This document shows positions 17,999-26,652 of a DNA stretch of 64,000 nt, piece by piece (within the stretch, counting starts at the first letter, position 1; each line of letters opens with the position of its first letter). Position numbers and translations under genes: made by a program. Source of the DNA: Labilibaculum sp041595635 (GTDB lineage Bacteria > Bacteroidota > Bacteroidia > Bacteroidales > Marinifilaceae); assembly GCF_041595635.1 (NCBI RefSeq), contig NZ_JBFHJW010000003.1, positions 1-64,000 on the forward strand, in the 5' to 3' direction. The notes beneath the pieces were generated by a model, which did no database searches, was not told where the DNA came from, and worked only from the letters and a program-made list of their open reading frames with translations.

Positions 17999-18029
17999 TT
18001 GGCACATCGAAAATTTAAATGTACTTTTG
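17999..18029 (+). promoter_or_regulatory. Promoter of ychF
   Basis: TTGG at 17999-18002 and TACTTTTG at 18022-18029 match the Bacteroidota -33 and TAnnTTTG -7 elements with a spacing of about 20 bases. It lies about 50 bases before the ychF start and is one of the best promoters in the window. Confidence 0.7.
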
Positions 18030-18081
18030 CACAGATTTTTAAAAATTGAATAGTCGCAAATCATATAATACATAAATAAGC

Positions 18082-19182
18082 ATGGCTTTACAGTGTGGAA
18101 TTGTTGGATTACCAAATGTTGGGAAATCTACCTTATTTAATTGTCTGTCGAATGCAAAAGCACAATCGGCAAATTTTCCTTTTTGTACCATCGAACCAAA
18201 TGTAGGAGTAATTACTATACCTGATGAACGTTTAATTCGCTTAAGCGAATTGGTAAATCCGCAAAGAGTTCAACCTTCAGTAATGGAAATTGTTGACATT
18301 GCCGGATTGGTGAAAGGTGCAAGTAAAGGAGAAGGCTTAGGAAATAAGTTTCTTTCAAATATACGTGAAACCAATGCCATAATTCATGTTTTACGTTGTT
18401 TTGAGAACGATAATATAGTTCATGTTGATGGTTCTGTAGATCCAATTAGAGATAAGGAAACAATCGATATTGAATTGCAATTGAAAGATTTGGAAACTGT
18501 TGAAGCTAGATTGCAAAAAGCTGCAAAATTGGCTAAAATTGGTAAAAATCCTGAAGCTAAGCGATTAGTTGAAGTGTTAGAAAGATATAAAGAAGCTTTA
18601 GAGCAAGGAAAATCAGCTCGTGTAATAGAATTAAGTGAAGCGGATGAAAAGGTGACAACTGATCTGCATTTGTTAACAACTAAGCCAATTCTTTACGTTT
18701 GTAATGTCGATGAAGCATCAGTAAAAGAAGGAAACAAATATGTTGATGCTGTACGTGAGGCTGTGAAAGATGAAAATGCTGAAGTTATTATTGTAGGAGC
18801 GGGCATTGAGGCTGATATTGCTGAGTTGGAGAGTTATGAAGAAAAGCAAATGTTCTTGGAAGACTTAGGTCTTTCGGAACCAGGTGTAAACAAATTAATA
18901 AAAGCAGCATTTCGTTTGCTTGAACTAGAGACTTATTTCACAGCAGGTGTAAAAGAAGTTCGCTCCTGGACTTATCCTAAAGGAGCAAGAGCACCTCAGG
19001 CTGCAGGAGTAATTCATACCGATTTTGAAAAAGGATTTATTCGAGCTGAAGTAATTAAGTTTGAAGACTTTTCGAATTTAGGTTCCGAAGCAGCTTGCAA
19101 AGAAGCAGGTAAAATGAATGTAGAAGGAAAAGAATATGTTGTTCAGGATGGAGACATCATGCATTTCAGGTTTAATGTATAA
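18082..19182 (+). CDS. ychF: Obg-family ATPase YchF
   Basis: 366 residues, the standard length. P-loop GLPNVGKSTLFN at the start, switch region IVDIAGLVKGASKGEGLGN, and NVDE in place of NKxD (ILYVCNVDEAS), which in this family shifts preference to ATP. The C-terminal TGS domain carries YFTAGVKEVRSWTYPKGA and HTDFEKGFIRAEVI. YchF binds ribosomes and affects stress responses in other bacteria. Monocistronic, with its own promoter and terminator. Confidence 0.97.
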   Translation: MALQCGIVGLPNVGKSTLFNCLSNAKAQSANFPFCTIEPNVGVITIPDERLIRLSELVNPQRVQPSVMEIVDIAGLVKGASKGEGLGNKFLSNIRETNAIIHVLRCFENDNIVHVDGSVDPIRDKETIDIELQLKDLETVEARLQKAAKLAKIGKNPEAKRLVEVLERYKEALEQGKSARVIELSEADEKVTTDLHLLTTKPILYVCNVDEASVKEGNKYVDAVREAVKDENAEVIIVGAGIEADIAELESYEEKQMFLEDLGLSEPGVNKLIKAAFRLLELETYFTAGVKEVRSWTYPKGARAPQAAGVIHTDFEKGFIRAEVIKFEDFSNLGSEAACKEAGKMNVEGKEYVVQDGDIMHFRFNV

Positions 19183-19197
19183 GGAAATCAGTTTCCG

Positions 19198-19236
19198 AAA
19201 AAAATGGCTATCCAATTTGGGTAGCCATTTTTTTTA
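19198..19236 (+). terminator. Intrinsic terminator after ychF
   Basis: ATGGCTATCC pairs with GGGTAGCCAT (one G-U pair) and is followed by eight T. Confidence 0.9.
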
Positions 19237-19318
19237 TGTGCTGTTTTTATTGAACAAGATTAGTATCTTTATTCTCATTGTATATTATCGATTATTCTTC
19301 ATTCTTAAATACTAATAC

Positions 19319-19696
19319 ATGCTTCGTACAATTTTATTGGTAGGAATAGGTGGGTTTTTGGGCAGTGTTTCTCGACTTATACTTGGGCAAGGACTACATC
19401 GCATTTTCGATACTCTTTTTCCAATTGGCACCATGATGGTAAATATTCTCGGCTGCTTTTTAATTGGACTTATTTACTCATTAGCCGAGCGTAATAATTT
19501 AATGGGTTCAGATATGAGAATGTTTATGGCGGTAGGGTTTTGTGGTGGTTTTACTACTTTTTCATCTTTTGCCTTCGACCAAATCAATCTTTTAAAAGAT
19601 AGTGGATTTTTGTATCTTTCATTCTATGTAGGAGGAAGTGTTTTTCTTGGATTTCTCGCAGTATACTTGGGCATGCAATGTCATAAATTATTTTAA
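19319..19696 (+). CDS. crcB: Fluoride channel CrcB/Fluc
   Basis: 125 residues with four membrane helices; dual-topology dimeric channel that lets F- leave the cell. Signatures are GGFLGSVSRLILGQ, NILGCFLIGLIYS and the phenylalanine-box segment GFCGGFTTFSSFAFD. The next gene is a DUF190 protein, a common partner. I looked for a fluoride riboswitch (crcB motif) in the 80 bases upstream and saw none. Confidence 0.93.
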   Translation: MLRTILLVGIGGFLGSVSRLILGQGLHRIFDTLFPIGTMMVNILGCFLIGLIYSLAERNNLMGSDMRMFMAVGFCGGFTTFSSFAFDQINLLKDSGFLYLSFYVGGSVFLGFLAVYLGMQCHKLF

Positions 19697-19708
19697 ATAC
19701 TAAAAAGT

Positions 19709-20059
19709 ATGAAACTCACAGGCAAAGCCAAATTACTTCGTGTATTTGTTGGAGAGGCTGATCGGGTTTACCAAAGGCCACTATATGAAGCCATTGTTTA
19801 TGGAGCAAAAAAATACGGTTTGGCCGGAGTAACAGTTCATCGTGGCATTATGTCCTACGGAGCAAGTTCACGAATACATTCTTCAAAAATATTTACTTTA
19901 TCAAATGACTTGCCTATTATTGTTGAAATAGTTGATACAGAAAAAAAGCTAAGTGGTTTTTTGCACATTCTTGAATTGTTGATTGAAAAATCGGGTGGAG
20001 GAAGTATCATTACAATGGAACAGGTGGATGTAATTAGATATCAAGCTCGGCCAAAATAA
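19709..20059 (+). CDS. DUF190 domain protein, CrcB partner
   Basis: 116 residues. It fits DUF190: KLLRVFVGEADRVYQRPLYE near the start, GLAGVTVHRGIMSYGA in the middle, and VDVIRY at the end. The fold is small and PII-like (ferredoxin-like), and the gene often follows crcB. It starts 12 bases after crcB, so the two form an operon. It may modulate fluoride export; its ligand is not established. Confidence 0.85.
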   Translation: MKLTGKAKLLRVFVGEADRVYQRPLYEAIVYGAKKYGLAGVTVHRGIMSYGASSRIHSSKIFTLSNDLPIIVEIVDTEKKLSGFLHILELLIEKSGGGSIITMEQVDVIRYQARPK

Positions 20060-20174
20060 TTTCTTCAATTCTGTAACCAGAAAAGATCCTACAATATCAA
20101 AACCAATTTCTTTTTAATCTATCCGAATACATTATATTTGTGGCGAATAATTTCTAACCACAATTAAAAAGATA

Positions 20175-21800
20175 ATGAGTAAAAAATTCGGAAGCCTAAT
20201 ACTAATAGTTCTCCTCTTTACTGTCCAATTTGTAAGCGCACAAGGCACAAGAAAAATTCCATCCGAAAAACCGAAACTCGTAGTTGGTATTGTGGTTGAT
20301 CATTTGCGAGCTGATTATTTTTTCCGCTATTCAAATTTATTGGGCGAAGGTGGATTTAAAAAATTGATGAATCAGGGAACTTACTGTAAAAATTCAAAAT
20401 TTAGTTATTTATTTTCTCAAACAGGGCCCGATCATGCTTCAATATTCACGGGTACCCCACCTGCTTTTCATGGAATTATTTCCAACGGATGGCACAATCG
20501 GTTGTCGGGAGAACTTGAGATGGCAAAAGATGATTCACAACAAAATTTGATTGGAATTCAGACCAAAGAAAAAGGCGTGTCGCCACACAAACTTCTTGCA
20601 TCAACATTGGGCGATGAAATGAAATTATTCAATTCTCATTCTCGTGTTGTTGGTATTGCTCTAAATTGCGAATCTGCATTGTTTTCTGCCGGACATGCTG
20701 CCGATGGAGCTTATTGGATGGACGATTTGACTGGAAACTTTATTAGTTCGTCCTATTATCAGGATACCTTGTACAATTGGGTGAATAAATTTAATGATAA
20801 GAAATTTGCTGATTTTTATCTAAATCGGGTATGGACCCCTTTTAATAAAGGTAATCAGCCATCAATGTCTGATAAATTATTAGGAAAAGTTGGTTTGAAT
20901 AATGACTTTTTTTATGATCTAAACAAAGAAAAAAAGAATCATGCCTATAAAGCTTTAAAAACTTCTCCTTTTGGAAATATGTTGGTGAAAGATTTTGCCA
21001 TAGCTACTATCATCAACGAAAATATGGGTAAGGATGATGATGCTGATTTTTTGGCGCTTACTTTTTCTTGTTTGGATGAGAAAAATAGAGAGCTATCGCC
21101 TTTTGCTCCCGAAATGATCGATAATTTTATTCGACTGGATCAGGAATTGGAACATTTTCTTTCCTTTTTAGACGAGCAAATTGGAATGGAGAATGTACTG
21201 TTGTTCGTTACAGCAGATCAATCGGCGAACTATACACCTGAAAATCTGTCGGAGCAAAATATTCCTAATGGTTATTTTAGTACTTATAACGCCATTGCTT
21301 TGTTGAAATCTTATTTCAATATTTTATATGGAAATGGCCAATGGATTTTAGGATACGATTCGCAACAAGTTTACTTAAATCATCAACTGATTGAAGATTC
21401 TAAACTTTCGGTTGCTGATTTTCAATTAAAAGCAGCTAGTTTTCTGATTCAATTCACAGGTGTTGCCACCACTACTGCGGCGGAGAGTTTGGTAACCAAC
21501 AATTATTCACATGGTGTGTTGCAAAAGGTTCAGCGTTCTTTCAATCAAAAACGTTCTGGTGATGTGGTGCTTACCTTAGAACCAGGCTGGATGCATAGCG
21601 TAAAAGATGAACGTGATGAAATTGCCCAATATTCATACACCAATCAAGTTCCATTATTTTGGTATGGATGGAAAATAAAGCGATCTACTATTTCAAGATC
21701 GATTTCGATAGAAGATATTGTTCCGACAATTTCCAGTTTTCTAAACATCTCTATTCCTTCGGGTTGCGATGGGAATCCAATTGAAGAGTTGGTGAATTAA
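20175..21800 (+). CDS. PafA-like alkaline phosphatase family protein, probably inactive
   Basis: 541 residues with a signal peptide (1-23). The alkaline phosphatase superfamily fold is clear: D42 (VGIVVDHLRADYF), the nucleophile-type T83 (SQTGPDHASIFTG), and N104. The positions that should bind zinc are changed: after D301 the +4 histidine is R305, D348 is followed by Q349 (FVTADQSAN, normally TADHG), and the third histidine, normally in THVPLLFYG, is Q491 (TNQVPLFWYG). The PafA lysine and arginine are N164 and E166. It is intact, so a binding role is more likely than decay. A TATATTTG -7 box lies at 20133-20140. Confidence 0.8.
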   Translation: MSKKFGSLILIVLLFTVQFVSAQGTRKIPSEKPKLVVGIVVDHLRADYFFRYSNLLGEGGFKKLMNQGTYCKNSKFSYLFSQTGPDHASIFTGTPPAFHGIISNGWHNRLSGELEMAKDDSQQNLIGIQTKEKGVSPHKLLASTLGDEMKLFNSHSRVVGIALNCESALFSAGHAADGAYWMDDLTGNFISSSYYQDTLYNWVNKFNDKKFADFYLNRVWTPFNKGNQPSMSDKLLGKVGLNNDFFYDLNKEKKNHAYKALKTSPFGNMLVKDFAIATIINENMGKDDDADFLALTFSCLDEKNRELSPFAPEMIDNFIRLDQELEHFLSFLDEQIGMENVLLFVTADQSANYTPENLSEQNIPNGYFSTYNAIALLKSYFNILYGNGQWILGYDSQQVYLNHQLIEDSKLSVADFQLKAASFLIQFTGVATTTAAESLVTNNYSHGVLQKVQRSFNQKRSGDVVLTLEPGWMHSVKDERDEIAQYSYTNQVPLFWYGWKIKRSTISRSISIEDIVPTISSFLNISIPSGCDGNPIEELVN

Positions 21801-21825
21801 TTGTCTTGTAAGGAAAAATATAAAG

Positions 21826-21865
21826 AAGCCAATATGGATAAAAGCTATCTCTATTGGCTTTTTTT
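21826..21865. terminator. Terminator between convergent genes, overlapping the PPTase stop
   Basis: AAGCCAATA (21826-21834) pairs with TATTGGCTT (21852-21860), followed by T on the plus strand and T-rich sequence on the minus strand. The 3' arm lies inside the last codons of the minus-strand PPTase gene. Confidence 0.75.
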
Positions 21866-22489
21866 GCAAGCATAAACGAGCAAATGGTTATCGAACAGTA
21901 AATATTTAAATGCATAAGTTTCGGAAAAATCGCTTCTGCATACCTCACCTGTAAAAGAAGAGTCGCTCGATGAAAATGTGTTGATTTTTAACTCTTTAGT
22001 CAAGTGAACATCTTTTTTGCCATACATTTTTATTAAGCATTCTTTAGCACACCAATGTTGGTAAAGGTGGATGGTTTTGTTCTTGTCATCGATGCATTGT
22101 ATCTCCTTTTTTGAAAGAAAACGATTGGCAATTCGATGTACTCTATCCGATAAGTATTCGATATCTAGAGCAATGTTGTACTCTTTACCCAAGAGAATTC
22201 CTACGTAGGATTTTGTATGTGAAATGCTGATGTTTAGATCTGAATTAATCAAGTATGGTTTTCCGTGTTCGTTGTTTTGTATTTGAACATGCTCGCCCAA
22301 ACAGAATTGTACCAAACAGCGAGTGCTTGCAAATTCAATTTTTCGAGACTGACTACCAAAAGAGTTCAATTTGGCTAATTCATTTGACGTTAAATGTACT
22401 TTCTCAAGAAGTTCATCCAGCGATTCTGTAGTATTCCAAATAAGTAGTTGGCAAGAATCGTTAATTTGTATCTCTTTGCAAATAGGCAT
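21851..22489 (-). CDS. 4'-phosphopantetheinyl transferase (Sfp type)
   Basis: 212 residues. Transfers phosphopantetheine from CoA to carrier proteins. Sfp-type motifs are present: NEHGKPYL, NISISHTKSYVG, the Mg2+ site D109-E111 (NIALDIEYLS) and WCAKECLIKMYGK with K149-E150. A member with this motif set serves carrier proteins of fatty acid or secondary metabolism; no such genes are nearby. It follows gldD by 16 bases, a neighbour order seen in related genomes. Confidence 0.88.
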   Translation of the reverse strand: MPICKEIQINDSCQLLIWNTTESLDELLEKVHLTSNELAKLNSFGSQSRKIEFASTRCLVQFCLGEHVQIQNNEHGKPYLINSDLNISISHTKSYVGILLGKEYNIALDIEYLSDRVHRIANRFLSKKEIQCIDDKNKTIHLYQHWCAKECLIKMYGKKDVHLTKELKINTFSSSDSSFTGEVCRSDFSETYAFKYLLFDNHLLVYACKKSQ

Positions 22490-22505
22490 TAATCAATGTA
22501 TTAAC

Positions 22506-23090
22506 TTATTTCCATTTTAAACTTTCAATCAGACGAACAATGTCTTTATCGATGAATTTAATAACTGGAGCAAGCGAATCGCGATTTGGACGTTCCTTAA
22601 AATATAAGGCTCCACGTAAGAAGTGTTTTGTGCTATCTGTAGCAGTAAACTGAATCGATGAGGCAGCATTTCCTGTTATTCGGTAGATTGTTCCATACAC
22701 ATTCTCTTTGGGATTAATGTATAGTTGTTCTGCAATTGCATCGGCGACAATAGAATGTTTATAGGCTAACTTTCTTGAGTCTTCAAGGTATTCTTCCAAA
22801 TTTTGATCGATTGTTTTGTAGCTGAGATGAATAGTTGCTCTATACTCAGGATATTGAATGTTAATCCAATATTTCTCAGCATCCCTGCTTTGGTCTTTTG
22901 CAATTTTAGTCATCGATAACCGATCGAAACTGAATGGAAAGTCAAGGTTCCAATTTTTGTATTCTTTTTGGGGAAAATCAATTCGAAAATAAGCTTTGGG
23001 TTTTGGAGTATATTTCTTTTTGCAAGACATAGGCACCCAAGCTATAAGAATAAAAATAAGTAGTACTGAAAAAACGCGAAACAATTTCAT
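22506..23090 (-). CDS. gldD: Gliding motility lipoprotein GldD
   Basis: 194 residues. Signal peptide with lipobox VPMSC (lipidated C23), then YTPKPKAYFRIDFPQKEYKNW, the recognised start of mature GldD. GldD is needed for gliding and type IX secretion in Flavobacterium johnsoniae but is kept in many non-gliding relatives. It follows gldE, as is usual. The same operon carries mutY and ssb. Confidence 0.92.
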   Translation of the reverse strand: MKLFRVFSVLLIFILIAWVPMSCKKKYTPKPKAYFRIDFPQKEYKNWNLDFPFSFDRLSMTKIAKDQSRDAEKYWINIQYPEYRATIHLSYKTIDQNLEEYLEDSRKLAYKHSIVADAIAEQLYINPKENVYGTIYRITGNAASSIQFTATDSTKHFLRGALYFKERPNRDSLAPVIKFIDKDIVRLIESLKWK

Positions 23091-23150
23091 AAGTAGTGAA
23101 TGTGGCTGCTATTGATACTAAGTAAGCAAAGCAAGTTCGAATAAGCGAAA

Positions 23151-24482
23151 TTAATTGTTCTTAGGTAGCTTTGGCAATATAAAACGAATTTTTTTGATGC
23201 GTCGCTTATCAACCGCTTCTACAATAAAGTGATGGTGTTTATAGGTGAATTTCTCTTTTTTATCTGGTATTTCTCCTTTTATTTCCAGAAGTAAACCAGC
23301 TAGTGTTTCTGCATCACCTTTTATTGAATCAAAAATACTCGAGTCAATTTGTACAATTTTAAAGAAATCGTTTAACGAAGTTTTTCCTTCAAATAAGTAG
23401 GAGCCATCTTCCTCTTTGGTGTGGGTAGCTTTTTCGTCATCCGATTCATCAGTAATATTACCAACAATTTCTTCCAGAATATCTTCCATGGTAATAATTC
23501 CCGAAGTACCTCCATATTCGTCCACCACAATGGCCATATGGTTTTTTTGCAATTGGAATTCTTCCAGTAAATCGTTTATTTTTTTTGTTTCGGGAACATA
23601 GTAGGGAGGACGAATAACAGATTGCCATCGAAAGGTATTTCCTTTGTGGTGATGAGGAAGCAAATCTTTCACGTACAAGATTCCTTTAATATTGTCAAAA
23701 CTATCGTCAAAAACGGGAATTCTGGACAGTCCTGATTCAATAATAATAGATTTTAATTTACTAAAACTTGTTTGAACATCAGCAGTAATAACATCAACAC
23801 GGGGAATCATGATTTCTTCCACATTAATATTTCCAAAATTGACAATTCCTTCTAAAATTTCCATCTCCTCAGTGATTTCATCTGCTGTTAACTCCAGAGC
23901 TTGAGAAAGATCAACCATCGAAATGTTCTGTTTTTTAGAAACTCGATTGTTAACCAAGGAAGTGGATTTTATTAAAATTGCCGAAAGTGGACGGCAAACC
24001 TTCTCTAAATAGTAGATTGGGTAAGTTACGAATTTCGAAAACTTCATGGAGGTTTGTGTTGCATATACCTTAGGAATAAGCTCTCCGAAGAGAAGCAAAA
24101 GAAAAGTGATAAATACAACCTGAACTATAAAGCCAAGGGTAGCTGCATCTGAAAAATCAATTAGCGAATTTGTGATATAGCTTGATAGGATAACTATGCC
24201 TATGTTGATAAAATTATTACCAATTAATATGGTTGCCAGTAATTTTTCAGGTTTACTGAGTAGATTAATAAGCTTTTTGTTTTTTAGAGTATCTTCTGTT
24301 TCAAGATGATTAATATTTTGAGGCGAAAGCGAAAATAAAGCAACTTCGGCCCCTGAAATTACTGCTGAGCAAAACAAAAGAAGTACCATTACAAGCAAAC
24401 TTATAATGGTACCTATATTTATAGCATGAAAAGTAATATGCGTATTACTTAAAAAAAGTTTCGTTAATTCTTCAGTTTCCAA
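23151..24482 (-). CDS. gldE: Gliding motility-associated protein GldE (CNNM/CorC family)
   Basis: 443 residues. N-terminal DUF21/CNNM membrane domain (about 20-190, with SAVISGAEVALFSLSPQNI), a CBS-domain pair (about 205-330, with VEEIMIPRVDVITA and AIVVDEYGGTSGIITMEDIL) and a C-terminal CorC/HlyC domain (about 350-435). Relatives handle Mg2+ or Co2+. GldE is a partner of GldD in the F. johnsoniae gliding system. Gene order ssb-gldE-gldD supports the name over a plain hemolysin annotation. Confidence 0.9.
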   Translation of the reverse strand: METEELTKLFLSNTHITFHAINIGTIISLLVMVLLLFCSAVISGAEVALFSLSPQNINHLETEDTLKNKKLINLLSKPEKLLATILIGNNFINIGIVILSSYITNSLIDFSDAATLGFIVQVVFITFLLLLFGELIPKVYATQTSMKFSKFVTYPIYYLEKVCRPLSAILIKSTSLVNNRVSKKQNISMVDLSQALELTADEITEEMEILEGIVNFGNINVEEIMIPRVDVITADVQTSFSKLKSIIIESGLSRIPVFDDSFDNIKGILYVKDLLPHHHKGNTFRWQSVIRPPYYVPETKKINDLLEEFQLQKNHMAIVVDEYGGTSGIITMEDILEEIVGNITDESDDEKATHTKEEDGSYLFEGKTSLNDFFKIVQIDSSIFDSIKGDAETLAGLLLEIKGEIPDKKEKFTYKHHHFIVEAVDKRRIKKIRFILPKLPKNN

Positions 24483-24512
24483 TTTAGTATCAATTAGTTT
24501 TTAATAGAATAT

Positions 24513-24938
24513 CTAGAATGGAAGATCATCCGTTTCATCTGCCTTCGGCGATTCTGCACTGGCTGATTGAGGCTCCGCATTCGTTGTTTGTGCTTCTGAT
24601 CCATTCTCGTTTTTACGACCTAACATTTGTATTGTTGATCCAAGAATTTCTGTTGTGTATCTTTTTACACCATCTTTGTCTTCCCAGCTACGAGTTCTGA
24701 TTTGACCTTCGACGTAAATTTGCATTCCTTTTTTAATGTAGGTTTCTGTAATCTCGGCTAGTTTTCTCCATACTACAATATTGTGCCATTCGGTTTGCGT
24801 TACTTTTTCACCATTTTTGTTGTTGTAGGTTTCGCTGGTTGCTAAGGAGAAATTAGCAACAGCAACACCATTGTCTAGGTATTTTACTTCAGGGTCTTTA
24901 CCTACATTCCCAACAAGAATTACTTTGTTTACAGACAT
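24513..24938 (-). CDS. ssb: Single-stranded DNA-binding protein
   Basis: 141 residues. OB fold in residues 1-105 (MSVNKVILVGNVGKDPEVKY, TEWHNIVVWRKLAEI, YVEGQIRTRSW), a disordered linker, and the acidic tip DETDDLPF that recruits repair and replication partners. It sits between mutY and gldE in a run of minus-strand genes. A TAAGTTTG -7 box reads on the minus strand at 24984-24977. Confidence 0.97.
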   Translation of the reverse strand: MSVNKVILVGNVGKDPEVKYLDNGVAVANFSLATSETYNNKNGEKVTQTEWHNIVVWRKLAEITETYIKKGMQIYVEGQIRTRSWEDKDGVKRYTTEILGSTIQMLGRKNENGSEAQTTNAEPQSASAESPKADETDDLPF

Positions 24939-25003
24939 ATCTTATTTTTTTAGATTTAACAATACTTATAAATATACAAACTTATTTTGTCCACCTTATA
25001 GTA

Positions 25004-26056
25004 TTATGTGTTATTTAGAATAATATTATTTAAGTGATCTTCAATTAGTTTGGGAAAGGGGTAGTCTGATATTTCTGAGAAATCAATAATTTGATATTTA
25101 TTTTTTAAGCTATCGATATTCATTTCGATATGAATAAATACGGTGTGCAAATTTTGATGACTTAACTTATGAATTACCTCTCCTGATACCCGGCGAATAA
25201 TCAAATTTTGATTTCCAAATAACTTTTTCCATTCTATTGTTTGTATTAATTTATCGGTTGAAATAGCTTTATCATACTCAATTAATGGGTATTGATACAA
25301 GTTCTTCCATATGTCTTTAATTTCTCTTTTTTCGACTAAAAAACGACTTTTACAAGATAGGAACAAATAGTAAAAATATCGATTTTTAGTTTTAATTTGT
25401 TTTGATTTAACTGGTAATTGCTCCACGAGTTTGTTACTATAAGCATAACAGGTAGATAAAAGAGGACAAATCTCACATTTTGGATTTCGGGGAATGCATT
25501 GCAAGGCACCAAATTCAATAATTGCCTGGTTGTAAATTTCCGGACGAGCATTATTCATCGTTTCGTTGGCAAGTTTCTGAAAATATTTTTTCCCTTCCGC
25601 ACTGTCTATCGCTTTTTCTATTCCATATAATCTGGATAAAACCCGATACACATTTCCATCAACAGCTGCATAAGGTAAATTGAAAGCAAAAGATGCAATT
25701 GCAGCAGCGGTGTAGGTGCCTATTCCTTTTAATGCTAGAATATCTTTGTGGGATTTTGGAAAAATTCCCTTATATTTGGTGTGGATTGTTTTTGCAGTTT
25801 CATGTAAATTTCGTGCTCGGGAATAGTATCCAAGTCCTTGCCACAATTTCAATACTTCTTGTTCTTTGGCTTTAGCAAGATCCGAGATAGTTGGAAATTG
25901 ATGCATAAAACGGTTAAAGTAATCGATGGCTGTAGCTACTCTGGTTTGCTGAAGCATGATCTCTGAGATCCATATTTTGTAAGGATCTTTAGTTTCTCGC
26001 CAAGGCAAGTCCCGTTTATTTTGCAAGTACCAGCTTATGATTTGGTTAGTAAGCAT
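25004..26056 (-). CDS. mutY: A/G-specific adenine glycosylase
   Basis: 350 residues. Removes adenine mispaired with 8-oxoguanine. Helix-hairpin-helix glycosylase core with catalytic Glu in SEIMLQQTRVATAIDYF and Asp in AVDGNVYRVLSRLYG; the 4Fe-4S cluster is CIPRNPKCEICPLLSTC (C-x6-C-x2-C-x5-C). The C-terminal NUDIX-like domain recognises the oxidised base. It begins the mutY-ssb-gldE-gldD run and is divergent from the HU gene. Confidence 0.95.
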   Translation of the reverse strand: MLTNQIISWYLQNKRDLPWRETKDPYKIWISEIMLQQTRVATAIDYFNRFMHQFPTISDLAKAKEQEVLKLWQGLGYYSRARNLHETAKTIHTKYKGIFPKSHKDILALKGIGTYTAAAIASFAFNLPYAAVDGNVYRVLSRLYGIEKAIDSAEGKKYFQKLANETMNNARPEIYNQAIIEFGALQCIPRNPKCEICPLLSTCYAYSNKLVEQLPVKSKQIKTKNRYFYYLFLSCKSRFLVEKREIKDIWKNLYQYPLIEYDKAISTDKLIQTIEWKKLFGNQNLIIRRVSGEVIHKLSHQNLHTVFIHIEMNIDSLKNKYQIIDFSEISDYPFPKLIEDHLNNIILNNT

Positions 26057-26208
26057 CTTTTAAAAAATTAGTGTCGATTTATTTTTTTTCAAATTTGGGT
26101 AAAAATATTTGTTTTCGATTTCATTAATAGCTAGAAATCATATATATTTGCATTCTGATTTGAGAAAATGATGATGTAAATAATTGATAATTAAAGATTT
26201 TTTAAGAG

Positions 26209-26493
26209 ATGACTAAAGCAGATATTGTTAACGAGATTTCTAAAAACACAGGAATTGAGAAAATTACAGTACAAAAAACTGTTGAAGCTTTCATGGATAC
26301 TATCAAAGGTTCTTTGGTAAAAGGAAAGAATGTGTATTTGAGAGGTTTCGGGAGTTTTATCGTTAAGAAAAGAGCAGAGAAAACTGCAAGAAACATTTCT
26401 AAAAACACCACGATTATTATTGCTGAGCACTTTATACCAGCTTTTAAACCAGCGAAAACATTCGTTAGTAAAGTAAAAACTAACGTAAAGTAG
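26209..26493 (+). CDS. HU/IHF family DNA-binding protein
   Basis: 94 residues. A nucleoid protein with the family pattern MTKADIVNEISKNTGIEKIT, then YLRGFGSFIVKKRAEKTARN and HFIPAFKPAKTF. The third helix and beta arm are complete. A TATATTTG -7 box at 26143-26150 lies 60 bases upstream. It is followed after 34 bases by a 30-residue basic gene. Confidence 0.93.
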   Translation: MTKADIVNEISKNTGIEKITVQKTVEAFMDTIKGSLVKGKNVYLRGFGSFIVKKRAEKTARNISKNTTIIIAEHFIPAFKPAKTFVSKVKTNVK

Positions 26494-26527
26494 ACTTAGA
26501 TTGTAATTAATTAAAAATATTAAAGAT

Positions 26528-26620
26528 ATGCCAAGCGGAAAAAAAAGAAAGAGACATAAGATGGCTACGCACAAGCGTAAAAAAAGATTAAGAAAAAATC
26601 GTCATAAGAAAAAGAAGTAA
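26528..26620 (+). CDS. Tiny basic ribosomal-type protein (AURKAIP1/COX24 family)
   Basis: 30 residues starting MPSGKKRKRHKMATHKRKKR and ending KKKK; 22 residues are Lys, Arg or His. The K-R-K-R-H-K-x-x-x-H-K-R-K-K-R pattern resembles the AURKAIP1/COX24 domain, whose members (mitochondrial mS38, mycobacterial bS22) insert near the decoding site of the small subunit. Too short for most gene finders. It lies between HU and rng, all three on the same strand. The family assignment is from memory of the pattern; the protein being real is well supported by its length, bias and setting. Confidence 0.8.
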   Translation: MPSGKKRKRHKMATHKRKKRLRKNRHKKKK

Positions 26621-26652
26621 TTCTTTTTAATTGAATGTTTCTAGAAACAAAA

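Noticed and set aside
19237..19318. Fluoride riboswitch before crcB
   Set aside because: No GG-rich crcB-motif core or pseudoknot could be found in this short AT-rich stretch.
26209..26574. Minus-strand frames antisense to HU
   Set aside because: They are Phe/Cys/Ser-rich shadows of a lysine-rich gene.
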